From Solimonas sp036405815 (lineage in GTDB: Bacteria; Pseudomonadota; Gammaproteobacteria; Nevskiales; Nevskiaceae), in assembly GCA_036405815.1 (NCBI GenBank), contig DASWWX010000065.1:1-64000 (forward strand): a stretch of 64,000 nt of DNA, read 5' to 3'. Under the pieces are notes generated by a model that was not told the DNA's origin, did no database searches, and was given only the letters and a program-made list of their open reading frames with translations. A program made the translations under genes and the position numbers. This document shows positions 56,966 through 64,000 of this stretch, in pieces. Every line of letters begins with the position of its first letter. The first letter of the stretch is position 1.

Positions 56966-57696
56966 GGCGTGGCTCCATTCGCATGACTCGCGACAGGGCC
57001 GGCGTGGTCTCCGCAGTCCATCGGCAGCGGGTTCGTGCCACGAGGCGCCGGGCGTGCATCGACCGGTACCGGCTGCGTGGCCAGCCACGCGGTGACGGCG
57101 GCGAGGTCTTCCAGCGTGAGGCGGCGCGCAAGCGTGGCCATGCAGTCTGGCGATGCGGCGCGCCGCGCGCCGGCCTGCCAGGCACCGAGCTGCGCGGTGA
57201 GGTAGTCGCGCGGCAGGCCGATCAGGCCGGGCGTGGCCGGCTGCATGCCGGTGAGGGTTTCGCCATGACAGGCGGCGCAGGCGGGCAACTGGCGCGCGGC
57301 ATCGCCACGGCGCACCAGCGTCTCGCCGCGTGCGCGTTGCGCGGCACTGACGTCGAGCGCGGGCGGCGCTGGATACGGCGGGTGCAACTGCGCGAAGTGT
57401 TCGGCCATCGCGCGCAGGTAGGCATCGCTCTGGCGGTCCAGCAGGTAGGTCATCACCGCGTGCGAGCGGCGGCCGTCGCGGAAGTTGAGCAGCTGGTTGT
57501 AGAGGTACCCCGCCGGCTTGCCGGCGATGCGCGGAAAGTAGCCGTCCGGCGTGGCGCGGCCCTCATCGCCGTGGCAGGCGATGCAGGGCTTCACGCGCTG
57601 CGCCATCGAGTCCAGCGCGGCGGCGTCCGATGCCGCCAGCGCGGCCGCGGGCAGCAGGCCGGCCGTGAGCGCGATGCGGGCCAGATAACGGATCAC
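56962..57696 (-). CDS. Dihaem c-type cytochrome
   Basis: A 244-residue periplasmic cytochrome c4-like protein. Signal peptide MIRYLARIALTAGLLPAAALA. Two haem sites, CIACH near residue 38 and CAACH near 145, in two similar domains, with the repeated YLYNQLLNFRDGRRSH and YLTAQLGAWQAGARR helices. GTG 57696 overlaps the stop of the DUF2970 gene (GTGA). It probably transfers electrons between the triheme subunit and an oxidase. Confidence 0.85.
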   Translation of the reverse strand: MIRYLARIALTAGLLPAAALAASDAAALDSMAQRVKPCIACHGDEGRATPDGYFPRIAGKPAGYLYNQLLNFRDGRRSHAVMTYLLDRQSDAYLRAMAEHFAQLHPPYPAPPALDVSAAQRARGETLVRRGDAARQLPACAACHGETLTGMQPATPGLIGLPRDYLTAQLGAWQAGARRAASPDCMATLARRLTLEDLAAVTAWLATQPVPVDARPAPRGTNPLPMDCGDHAGPVASHANGATP

Positions 57697-57920
57697 AGGC
57701 CGGCCCGCGTCAGCAGCAGTTGCACGCCTAGCCACAGCGCACCGGCGAAGGCGCCGGTCAGCAGGAGGGCAACGGCGAAGAACGCCCAGGGGCTGCCGCG
57801 CGAGAAGTCACGCTCGCGATTGCGCGCGCTCTGCACGCCGAAGAACGCGGCCAGTACGCTGACGGCGGTCTGGCGCAGGCCGAGTGGGGCGGTGTCGGCG
57901 TCGTGGCGGGACGGGGTCAT
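57693..57920 (-). CDS. DUF2970 membrane protein
   Basis: A 75-residue protein. The family is recognised by RQTAVSVLAAFFGVQS and RNRERDFSRGSPWAF, then one C-terminal membrane helix. Function unknown; the family often sits beside cytochrome or terminal-oxidase genes. It is the first gene of the three-gene cytochrome operon and overlaps the next by 4 bp. It shares a 101-bp divergent region with the MocR gene. Confidence 0.85.
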   Translation of the reverse strand: MTPSRHDADTAPLGLRQTAVSVLAAFFGVQSARNRERDFSRGSPWAFFAVALLLTGAFAGALWLGVQLLLTRAGL

Positions 57921-58021
57921 GTCCGGCTCCGGTGCAATCCCGACGTTCGGGACGCCGTGAATGCTACCGTCTGCATCCGATGGCTCACAGACACAGACAC
58001 CCCTTGCCACGACCGTAGCAG

Positions 58022-59458
58022 ATGCCGCGCCGCGCACCGCCGCCGCCCCTGACCTTGCACCGCCAGCTCGCGCAGGATCTCGCGGGCTCGATCGAGCGCG
58101 GCCTGCTGCGCGCGGGCGAGAAGCTGCCGTCGGTCCGCGCCACACAACGCCAGCGCGGTGTCAGCCAGGCGACGGTGCTGCAGGCGTACTACCAGCTCGA
58201 ACACCGCGGCTATGTGGAGAGCCGCCCGCGCTCGGGCTACGTGGTCAGCACGCGCTGGCAGCAGTTGCCGCGCGAGCCGCAGGCCTCGACGCCGCCGAGG
58301 CGCAGCGCACCGGTGCAAGTCTCCGACCTGGTGTTCGAAATTCTGGATGGCGCGCGGCATCGCAGCCTGTTGCCGCTGGGCTCGGCGTTTCCGAGCCCGC
58401 TGCTGTTTCCGCTGGACAAGCTCGGCGCCGCACTGGCGCGCAGCGCCAAGCGGCTCGACCCCTGGGCCACGGTCGCCGATCTGCCGCCGGGGAGCTGGGA
58501 GCTGCGCCGGCAGATCGCGCGGCGCTATCTCGCCGCTGGGGTGAAGGTGGATGTCGATGACATCCTGATCACCAACGGCGCGATGGAGGCGCTGAGCCTG
58601 AGCTTGCAGGCAGCAACGAAGCCCGGCGACGTGGTGGCGATCGAATCGCCCGCGTTCTACGCCGCCCTGCAGGCGATCGAACGCCTCGGCCTGCGCGCGG
58701 TCGAGGTGCCGACCGATCCGCGCGAGGGCATCGATCTCGATGCGCTGCGCGGCCTGCTAAAGAAACAACGTATCCGCGCCTGCTGGTTCATGACCACGTT
58801 CCAGAATCCGCTGGGCGCGCTGATGCCGGCCGCGCGCAAGCGCGAGTTGGTGGAGTTGCTCGCCGAGCGCGAGATGCCGCTGATCGAGGATGATGTCTAC
58901 GCCGAGCTGTATCACGGCGAGCAGGCGCCGCGCCCGGCCAAGGCCTACGACCGCGATGGCGGGGTACTGCACTGCGGCTCGTTCTCGAAGTCGCTGGCGC
59001 CCGGTTACCGCATCGGCTGGGTCGCGGCGGGCCGTCACACACAGACGGTGGCGCGCCTGAAGCTGAGCACCTCGCTGGCGACCAGCATGCCGGCGCAGGA
59101 GGCGCTGGCCGAATACCTGAAGGGCGCGACGTTCGATACCCACCTGCGACGCCTGCGCCGCCGCTTGCGCGAGCAGAAAGACCGCATGCGCGCGGCGATC
59201 TCGGAACACTTTCCGCGCGGCACGCGGATCAGCGATCCGCAGGGCGGTTACTTCCTCTGGGTGGAACTGCCGCGCAGTGGCGATGCGCTGGCGCTGCAGC
59301 AACGCGCGATGCAGGCCGGAATCGGCGTCTCGCCGGGGCCGATGTTCTCGCCGGACGGCGCGCGCTTTCGTCAGGCACTGCGCCTGAATTGCGGCCATCC
59401 ATGGTCTGCGGAACTGGAGGCCGGCATCGTCACGCTCGGCCGGCTGGCGGCGCGATAA
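58022..59458 (+). CDS. MocR-type PLP-dependent transcriptional regulator
   Basis: A 478-residue protein. An N-terminal GntR-type winged helix (about 5-75, GEKLPSVRATQRQRGVSQATVLQAYYQLE) is joined to an aminotransferase class I-like domain. The PLP lysine is in GSFSKSLAPGYRIGW. Such proteins bind PLP and regulate genes for amino-acid or vitamin metabolism. It is divergent from the cytochrome operon; its target is unknown. Confidence 0.9.
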   Translation: MPRRAPPPPLTLHRQLAQDLAGSIERGLLRAGEKLPSVRATQRQRGVSQATVLQAYYQLEHRGYVESRPRSGYVVSTRWQQLPREPQASTPPRRSAPVQVSDLVFEILDGARHRSLLPLGSAFPSPLLFPLDKLGAALARSAKRLDPWATVADLPPGSWELRRQIARRYLAAGVKVDVDDILITNGAMEALSLSLQAATKPGDVVAIESPAFYAALQAIERLGLRAVEVPTDPREGIDLDALRGLLKKQRIRACWFMTTFQNPLGALMPAARKRELVELLAEREMPLIEDDVYAELYHGEQAPRPAKAYDRDGGVLHCGSFSKSLAPGYRIGWVAAGRHTQTVARLKLSTSLATSMPAQEALAEYLKGATFDTHLRRLRRRLREQKDRMRAAISEHFPRGTRISDPQGGYFLWVELPRSGDALALQQRAMQAGIGVSPGPMFSPDGARFRQALRLNCGHPWSAELEAGIVTLGRLAAR

Positions 59459-59477
59459 CCGCGCTGCGCGCCGCGCC

Positions 59478-59894
59478 TCAGGGGCGCGCGTAGGTACCGG
59501 TGGCGTGCGCAACGATGGTGGGGTCATCGCCGGTGCGCATCCGTACTTCCATCACCACCAGCTTGCGGCCGAGCTTGAGCAGCTGGGCTTCGGCGATCAC
59601 ATCGCCCGGCGCCGCCTTGTTGAGAAAATTCAGATTGCACTGACTCGTCACCGCCATCAGCTCGGGGCCGAGATGCGAGAGCACCAGGGCGTACATCGCC
59701 GAGTCCGCCGCGGTGAACAGCGTGGGGCCGGAGATGACGTTGCCGGGCCGCAGCATGCGTTCGGAATACGGCAGGCGGATGCGCGCGTAACCCGGCCGCA
59801 CCTCCTCCACGCTCAAGGCGCCCTTCTCGGCCACGCGCAGGCCGCCGCGGATCAGCGCCTGCGTCTGTGCCGCATCCAGCTTCAACTCCACCAT
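59478..59894 (-). CDS. PaaI family thioesterase
   Basis: A 138-residue hotdog-fold acyl-CoA thioesterase. Marks are GNVISGPTLFTAADSAMYALV and NFLNKAAPGDVIAEAQLL. ATG 59894 (MVELKLDAAQTQ) is chosen; a far longer open frame upstream is a shadow of the TSUP gene. It overlaps that gene by 13 bp. Substrate unknown. Confidence 0.83.
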   Translation of the reverse strand: MVELKLDAAQTQALIRGGLRVAEKGALSVEEVRPGYARIRLPYSERMLRPGNVISGPTLFTAADSAMYALVLSHLGPELMAVTSQCNLNFLNKAAPGDVIAEAQLLKLGRKLVVMEVRMRTGDDPTIVAHATGTYARP

Positions 59895-60622
59895 AGACCG
59901 CGGACTCCGTCGTAGATCAGTTTCACGGACAGCACGATCAGTATCCACTGGAATAGGCGCGCGAACGCCTCGTCGCTGAGCAGGCCGTTGACGCGTTTGC
60001 CGGCGATCGTGCCGAGAATCACCGCCAGACACAGCGCGGCCAGCAACGCCGGTTGTGCGAGCGCACTGAAGCCGATGACGCCGTAGGCCACCACGCGCAG
60101 GCCGTGCCCGAGGACCTGCGTCAGCGCCAAGGTTCCGATGGTGGTTTCCTTGCGCCATTCGGGGCGAAAGAACAGGCGCCCGACGAACAGACCCGTGGCG
60201 CCCACGAACAATCCGATGCTGCCGTTGAGCAGACCCGCGGCGACGAACGAGGGGCGCGGCGGCAGCGGCGCCTGATTGGCGCGCCCCGGCAGCAGCGAGA
60301 ACAGGATCAGCCCGGCGAGCACGAGGCGCACGAGATCGGCGTTGACGCGGGTGATGAACGGCGCGACGACGATCGTCGCCGGCACGGCCGCGAGCAGGAA
60401 CCAGCCGGCCGCGCGCCATTCGACGTGGCGCACGTAGGCGACGGTGCGCGAGGAATTGGAAACGAGTTGCACGGCGGCGAACAGCGGCACGGCTTCGGCC
60501 GGCGCCATGCCGATGGCGTAGAACAGGCCGATCAGGATCGTGCCGCCACCCAAACCCGCCGCGCCCGACAAGGCCGCCGTCAGGAAACCGGCGACCACCA
60601 CCACGACCGCCACCGCGTCCAT
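59882..60622 (-). CDS. TSUP family membrane permease
   Basis: A 246-residue inner-membrane protein with about eight helices. The duplicated motifs are SGAAGLGGGTILIGLF and FVGATGLFVGRLFF, the second more degenerate than usual. A second member of the sulfite/sulfur-anion exporter family in this window; it differs clearly from the one at 39906. ATG 60622 overlaps the stop of the EF-hand gene by one base (TGATG). It is followed by the PaaI gene. Confidence 0.82.
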   Translation of the reverse strand: MDAVAVVVVVAGFLTAALSGAAGLGGGTILIGLFYAIGMAPAEAVPLFAAVQLVSNSSRTVAYVRHVEWRAAGWFLLAAVPATIVVAPFITRVNADLVRLVLAGLILFSLLPGRANQAPLPPRPSFVAAGLLNGSIGLFVGATGLFVGRLFFRPEWRKETTIGTLALTQVLGHGLRVVAYGVIGFSALAQPALLAALCLAVILGTIAGKRVNGLLSDEAFARLFQWILIVLSVKLIYDGVRGLWWS

Positions 60623-60951
60623 CAGTTCTGGCGGCGGCCCGGCGGTGCGTTGGCGATGCGGCGCCATTCGGCGTAGGCGCGCAGTTCAGCGAGGCTCAGG
60701 CTGCCGTTGCCGTCGGTATCCAGGGTTTCGAAGGTCACATCCTGATCCGGCCAGCCCGCACGGAATTCTTCCGGCGAGATCTGCTCGTTGCCGTCGCGAT
60801 CCGCGGCGCTGAATTCTTCGAGCAAGCGCGCTTCATAGGCGCGCGGCGGCGTGCCGTAACGATCATGGGCGTTGGAGCAGCCGGTCAGCAGCGCGCTGCC
60901 CAGCCCGACAACCAGAGCCGGGAGCAACACGGAAAGGGAGCGAAGCATCAT
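60622..60951 (-). CDS. EF-hand lipoprotein
   Basis: A 109-residue protein. The signal peptide ends in lipobox LLTGC, near residue 25. Two calcium-binding EF-hand loops follow, DRDGNEQISPEE and DTDGNGSLSLAE, at about residues 51-62 and 78-89. Likely a Ca2+-binding protein on the outer membrane. It is coupled to the TSUP gene by a TGATG overlap and starts 31 bp after the MgtE-type gene ends. Confidence 0.82.
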   Translation of the reverse strand: MMLRSLSVLLPALVVGLGSALLTGCSNAHDRYGTPPRAYEARLLEEFSAADRDGNEQISPEEFRAGWPDQDVTFETLDTDGNGSLSLAELRAYAEWRRIANAPPGRRQN

Positions 60952-60982
60952 GGAAACCGTTTTGGTAGGCGGGCGCGTAGCG

Positions 60983-62170
60983 TCATAGCAGCAACGCGGT
61001 GGCGAGGCCCAGCATCAGACCCATGCCGATGATATCCGTCGCCGTCAGCACGAAGATGCTCGATGCCGTGGCCGGATCGGCCCCGAGGCGACGCAGCACC
61101 AGCGGCGTCAGCATGCCGAGCAGACAGCTCACCACGCAGGTGACGACCATCGACACCACCATCAGCACGGCGAGCAGGGCCGCACTCTCGGAACTGCCGC
61201 CACCCTGTCGGGCCAATACGTAAAGCACCGCACCGGCGAGCACGCCGGTGAAGAAGCCGTTGAGCGCGCCCAGCAGAATTTCCTTGCGCATCAGCCGCGC
61301 CATCGAGAAGCCCGGCAGGTCGCCGAGCGTGAGGCCGCGCAGCGTGATCGCCAGCGCCTGGCAGCCGTTGTTGCCGGCCAGGCACGACAGCAGCGGCAGG
61401 AACGCGGCGAGTACGACGATCTGCTGGATCGTGCCGTCGAAGTGATGCACGACAAAAGCCGTGCCGAAGGCGGTGAACAGATTGATCAGCAGCCACGGAT
61501 GGCGCATCTGGAAGGCCGACGTGATGCCGGTGTAGACGCGCTCTTCCTTGTTGACGCCGACCATCTGGCCGGACTGCGCCGTGATCTCGATCGCCTGACG
61601 TTCGAACAAACGCCAGCCGCGCACCACACCGACGATGCAGCCGCCCCTGTCCACCACCGGGTAGACCGGGTAGTGACGATGCACCGCCGCGCGGATCGCA
61701 TCGCCCGCCGACATGTCGGCGGGAAACGAGAACGGCGCCTGCAGCATGACCTCGCTCAATGGCTGCTCGGGCGAGGCCAGCAGCAGATCGCGGATGATGA
61801 CCAGGCCCGTCAGACAACCCGCGGTGTTGACGGTGTAGAGGTAGGTGATCTGGCGCGCGTTTTCGGCATTGCGCAGGAAATCGATGGCCTCGGCCACCGT
61901 CGTCGATTCCGGCAGGCGGCCGTAAACCGGTTCCATCAGGTCGGCGACGGTGCCGGGAATGGTCAGCTCGGCGGTGATCGTCATCGGATCGACCGGACGC
62001 AGCTCCTCGGGCAACTGCTCCAGCACTTCCCGACGCAGACGCTTGGGCAGGCGATCCAGTACCGCGACGATCGTCTCGGGGGATTCGCGTTCCAGCAGCC
62101 GCGCCGCGTCGATGGGCACGCGTCCGGTGACGTCGCGCACCAGGTCGTCGATCCGCTCGGTGTCTTCCAC
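60983..62170 (-). CDS. MgtE-type magnesium/cation transporter
   Basis: A 395-residue transporter. A short N-terminal helical domain (half of the usual MgtE N domain) precedes two CBS domains (about 85-210) and a C-terminal five-helix pore (from about 225) with AGNNGCQALAITLRGLTLGDL and TATDIIGMGL, the pore Asp. The CBS and N domains gate the pore with Mg2+. GTG 62170 follows GGAGAG and lies downstream of a TTGTCA/CTTAAT-like promoter. ATG 62242 would add 24 residues over that promoter. Confidence 0.85.
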   Translation of the reverse strand: MEDTERIDDLVRDVTGRVPIDAARLLERESPETIVAVLDRLPKRLRREVLEQLPEELRPVDPMTITAELTIPGTVADLMEPVYGRLPESTTVAEAIDFLRNAENARQITYLYTVNTAGCLTGLVIIRDLLLASPEQPLSEVMLQAPFSFPADMSAGDAIRAAVHRHYPVYPVVDRGGCIVGVVRGWRLFERQAIEITAQSGQMVGVNKEERVYTGITSAFQMRHPWLLINLFTAFGTAFVVHHFDGTIQQIVVLAAFLPLLSCLAGNNGCQALAITLRGLTLGDLPGFSMARLMRKEILLGALNGFFTGVLAGAVLYVLARQGGGSSESAALLAVLMVVSMVVTCVVSCLLGMLTPLVLRRLGADPATASSIFVLTATDIIGMGLMLGLATALLL

Positions 62171-62354
62171 GAGACTCTCCAGCAAACAGAACCGGATTAA
62201 GGCAAGACTATCCGTCGTTGACAAGTGCAACCGCGCATTCATGTTGGCGCGCCGCCTGCGAATTCAGCCGGGATGCAACAATCCTTGCATCGCCGCCGAA
62301 CCCGTTCAGCTTCGAACACCGCTCCTACTTCGATCCCGATTTCCGCTCGATCCC

Positions 62355-62954
62355 ATGTATCAGCTCTACGGCATGACCGGTTCCGGCAATTGCTACAAGC
62401 CGGCGTTGTTGATGACTCAACTCGACCTGCCTTACCGCTGGCAGGAGGTCGATCTGCTCAAGGGCGAGTCGCGCACACCGGCGTTCCTGGCGCTGAACCC
62501 GAACGGCAAGGTGCCATTGCTGGTGCTGCCGGACGGCCGCGCGCTGGCCGAGTCCAACGCGATGCTGTGCTATCTGGCGGAAGGCACGCCGTTGCTGCCA
62601 GACGACCGCTATGCGCGCGCGCACGTGCTGCAATGGTTGTTCTTCGAGCAGTACAGCCACGAGCCATACATCGCCACGGTGCGCTTCTGGATCAAGTTTC
62701 TCGGCAAGAAAGACGAGTGGGCGGAGAAGATCGCGGACGCGCGCAAGAAGGGCCTCGCCGCGCTCAGCGTGATGGAACGGCAACTCGCGCAGTCGCCCTT
62801 TCTCGCCGGCGACGCCTACACGGTGGCCGACATCGCGCTCTACGCCTATACGCATGTCGCCGAGGACGGCGGTTATCGGTTGGCGGATTTCCCGGCGATC
62901 CAGGCGTGGATCCGGCGCATCGAGTCGCAGCCGCGCTTCATCCCGATGACGTGA
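62355..62954 (+). CDS. Glutathione S-transferase family protein
   Basis: A 199-residue enzyme. The N-terminal thioredoxin-like domain (1-75) has NPNGKVPLLVLPDGRALAES, the glutathione-binding Val-Pro and Glu-Ser. The C-terminal helical domain has the conserved AYTVADIALYAYTHVAEDGG. The usual catalytic Ser/Cys region reads TGSGNCYK. Substrate unknown. ATG 62355 (MYQLYGMT) is the family start. Divergent from the mgtE-type gene; a TTGACA box lies at 62218. Confidence 0.88.
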   Translation: MYQLYGMTGSGNCYKPALLMTQLDLPYRWQEVDLLKGESRTPAFLALNPNGKVPLLVLPDGRALAESNAMLCYLAEGTPLLPDDRYARAHVLQWLFFEQYSHEPYIATVRFWIKFLGKKDEWAEKIADARKKGLAALSVMERQLAQSPFLAGDAYTVADIALYAYTHVAEDGGYRLADFPAIQAWIRRIESQPRFIPMT

Positions 62955-62975
62955 TTTTTTCGTCCGGGTGCAACG

Positions 62976-63005
62976 AGAAAGGGCCGCAGTCGCGGCCCTT
63001 TCTCT
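62976..63005. terminator. Bidirectional terminator
   Basis: AGAAAGGGCCGC/GCGGCCCTTTCT (12-bp perfect stem) between the convergent glutathione transferase and barrel genes. Confidence 0.85.
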
Positions 63006-63048
63006 GTTGGTTCGCCGCGATGGTTCGCTGCGGAAATCGCGGCGCAAA

Positions 63049-63801
63049 TCAGAAGCGGTAGTGCAGGCCGACCATCAGCACCGGCCACAGCTTGAAGTCC
63101 TTGGCGTCTTCTTCGAGGTTGCGGATTTCCTCGTCCTTGTCGGCCTGGAACTGCTGGGCGCGCGGATCGTTCGGATCATCGACGTTGAAGCCGGTCGGGC
63201 CGTTGGGATCGCAGGCCACGAGCGTCGCATCGCAGGCGCGGCCGGTGACGTCGAGCGTGACGTCCGGCGAGGCGGTGAACATCACGCCGAGGTCGACGCT
63301 CGCGCCGAAACCATGACCATTGGTGGTGCCGCCCCAGCCGATGCCGAGATAGGGCGCAGCGGAGCCCAGATCGACATCGCCATCCAGTCGCAGATCGCCG
63401 GTGTAGGTGCTGGAGCCGACGTCGTAATCGTTGCGCCCGCTGGCCTTGAGCGTCAGCTCCGGCGAGGCCGTGTACAGACCGCCGGTGATGCGAAAGCCGC
63501 CGGCGAAGGGTTTGACGTCCACCATCAGCGCGGCGGCGTTGATCTTGAGCTTGCCGTCGTAGTCGATGCCGTCCTCTTCCACATCCGCACTGTAGGCGCC
63601 GAAGTGATAACCGGCGCGCAGATCGACGTAGCGGTTGAGGCCGTAGGTGTAATCGACGGCCAGGCCGGCGGTGCCGACACGCAGGCCCAGGCCGCCAGCG
63701 CTGCCGGTGTCGTCTGTCGTCGCACGGGCGTCTTCACTGGCGGATACCGCCGTCGCGCACAGCAGCGACAGCGCCGCCGCAAAGTGGATTGCAAGCTTCA
63801 T
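63049..63801 (-). CDS. Outer-membrane beta-barrel protein
   Basis: A 250-residue exported protein. Signal peptide MKLAIHFAAALSLLCATAVSA-S. The mature part has alternating strands, with LGIGWGGTTNGHGFGASVDLG in the centre and an ending of HYRF. An insertion near the C-terminus (about 190-235) is charged and contains the only cysteines, a possible disulfide (RACDATLVACD). Function unknown. ATG 63801 is chosen because of the signal peptide; ATG 63834 is possible. Confidence 0.7.
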   Translation of the reverse strand: MKLAIHFAAALSLLCATAVSASEDARATTDDTGSAGGLGLRVGTAGLAVDYTYGLNRYVDLRAGYHFGAYSADVEEDGIDYDGKLKINAAALMVDVKPFAGGFRITGGLYTASPELTLKASGRNDYDVGSSTYTGDLRLDGDVDLGSAAPYLGIGWGGTTNGHGFGASVDLGVMFTASPDVTLDVTGRACDATLVACDPNGPTGFNVDDPNDPRAQQFQADKDEEIRNLEEDAKDFKLWPVLMVGLHYRF

Positions 63802-63929
63802 GGATGATCCTCGAATGCTGATGTCGTTTTTCATGGCGGCGCACCGCGTCGCGGGCACCGCTCGCCGATCATCGGCGACGACCGCAGGCGTCGGCAATCA
63901 GGGGAAACCGCACCGCGCCAACCACCCGC

Positions 63930-64000
63930 TCACCGCCATTCGACGCCGAGATGGATCGAGAAGTCCGGGGACGAGGCCGTGACGATGTCTTCCTGCAGCG
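63930..64000 (-). CDS. Partial CDS, C-terminal end, cut by the window edge
   Basis: The minus strand holds an open frame that enters from the right edge and stops at 63930-63932. The last residues read DIVTASSPDFSIHLGVEWR, which looks like the final strands of an outer-membrane beta-barrel. Too short to identify. Confidence 0.5.
   Translation of the reverse strand, partial: LQEDIVTASSPDFSIHLGVEWR

Overview
The window is GC-rich, gene-dense and without any rRNA or tRNA gene that I can see. It looks like the chromosome of a gammaproteobacterium. The evidence is the macromolecular-synthesis operon rpsU-yqeY-dnaG-rpoD with tsaD and folB upstream, the glnA / DUF4124 / glnL-glnG nitrogen block, ppx next to ppk1, LpxO and heptose phosphatase genes for LPS, and many outer-membrane barrels. 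A Nevskiales/Xanthomonadales-like relative is my guess from gene content only.

Layout. 0.3-3.7 kb: a barrel, an alpha/beta hydrolase, two small membrane proteins and an XRE regulator. 3.8-8.7 kb: nitrogen control, with glnA behind a sigma54-type promoter and glnLG behind two NtrC-type operators. 9-18.4 kb: glyQ and glyS, normally adjacent, stand 6.4 kb apart with two L,D-transpeptidases, ohr, lpxO and katG between them. 18.4-25.2 kb: gmhB, folB, tsaD and the rpsU-rpoD operon. DnaG has lost all four zinc ligands and GmhB has lost its zinc-loop cysteines. 25.2-29.2 kb: two barrels, two monohaem cytochromes c and ppx. 29.2-41.9 kb: ppk1, an NDH-2-like enzyme, EcsC, NRDE, ogt, a pteridine reductase, uppP, cca, slt, a TSUP permease and sat. 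42-51.6 kb: two MFS transporters, then a run of small minus-strand accessory genes.

51.6-55.6 kb is the most interesting region: a small chromosomal integron. The integrase gene (intI) is on the plus strand. Three cassettes lie on the minus strand, reading away from attI, and each ends in a recognisable attC site with one unpaired base in the stem. The cassettes encode a two-helix membrane protein, an AIPR-family protein with a PD-(D/E)XK-like nuclease motif, and a protein with a HEPN-like R-x4-H motif. This reads as a candidate anti-phage cassette array. The defence role is inferred, not shown.

55.7-64 kb: a translationally coupled cytochrome c operon, a MocR regulator, PaaI-TSUP-EF-hand genes, an MgtE-type transporter, a glutathione S-transferase and a final barrel. 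A gene fragment runs off the right edge.
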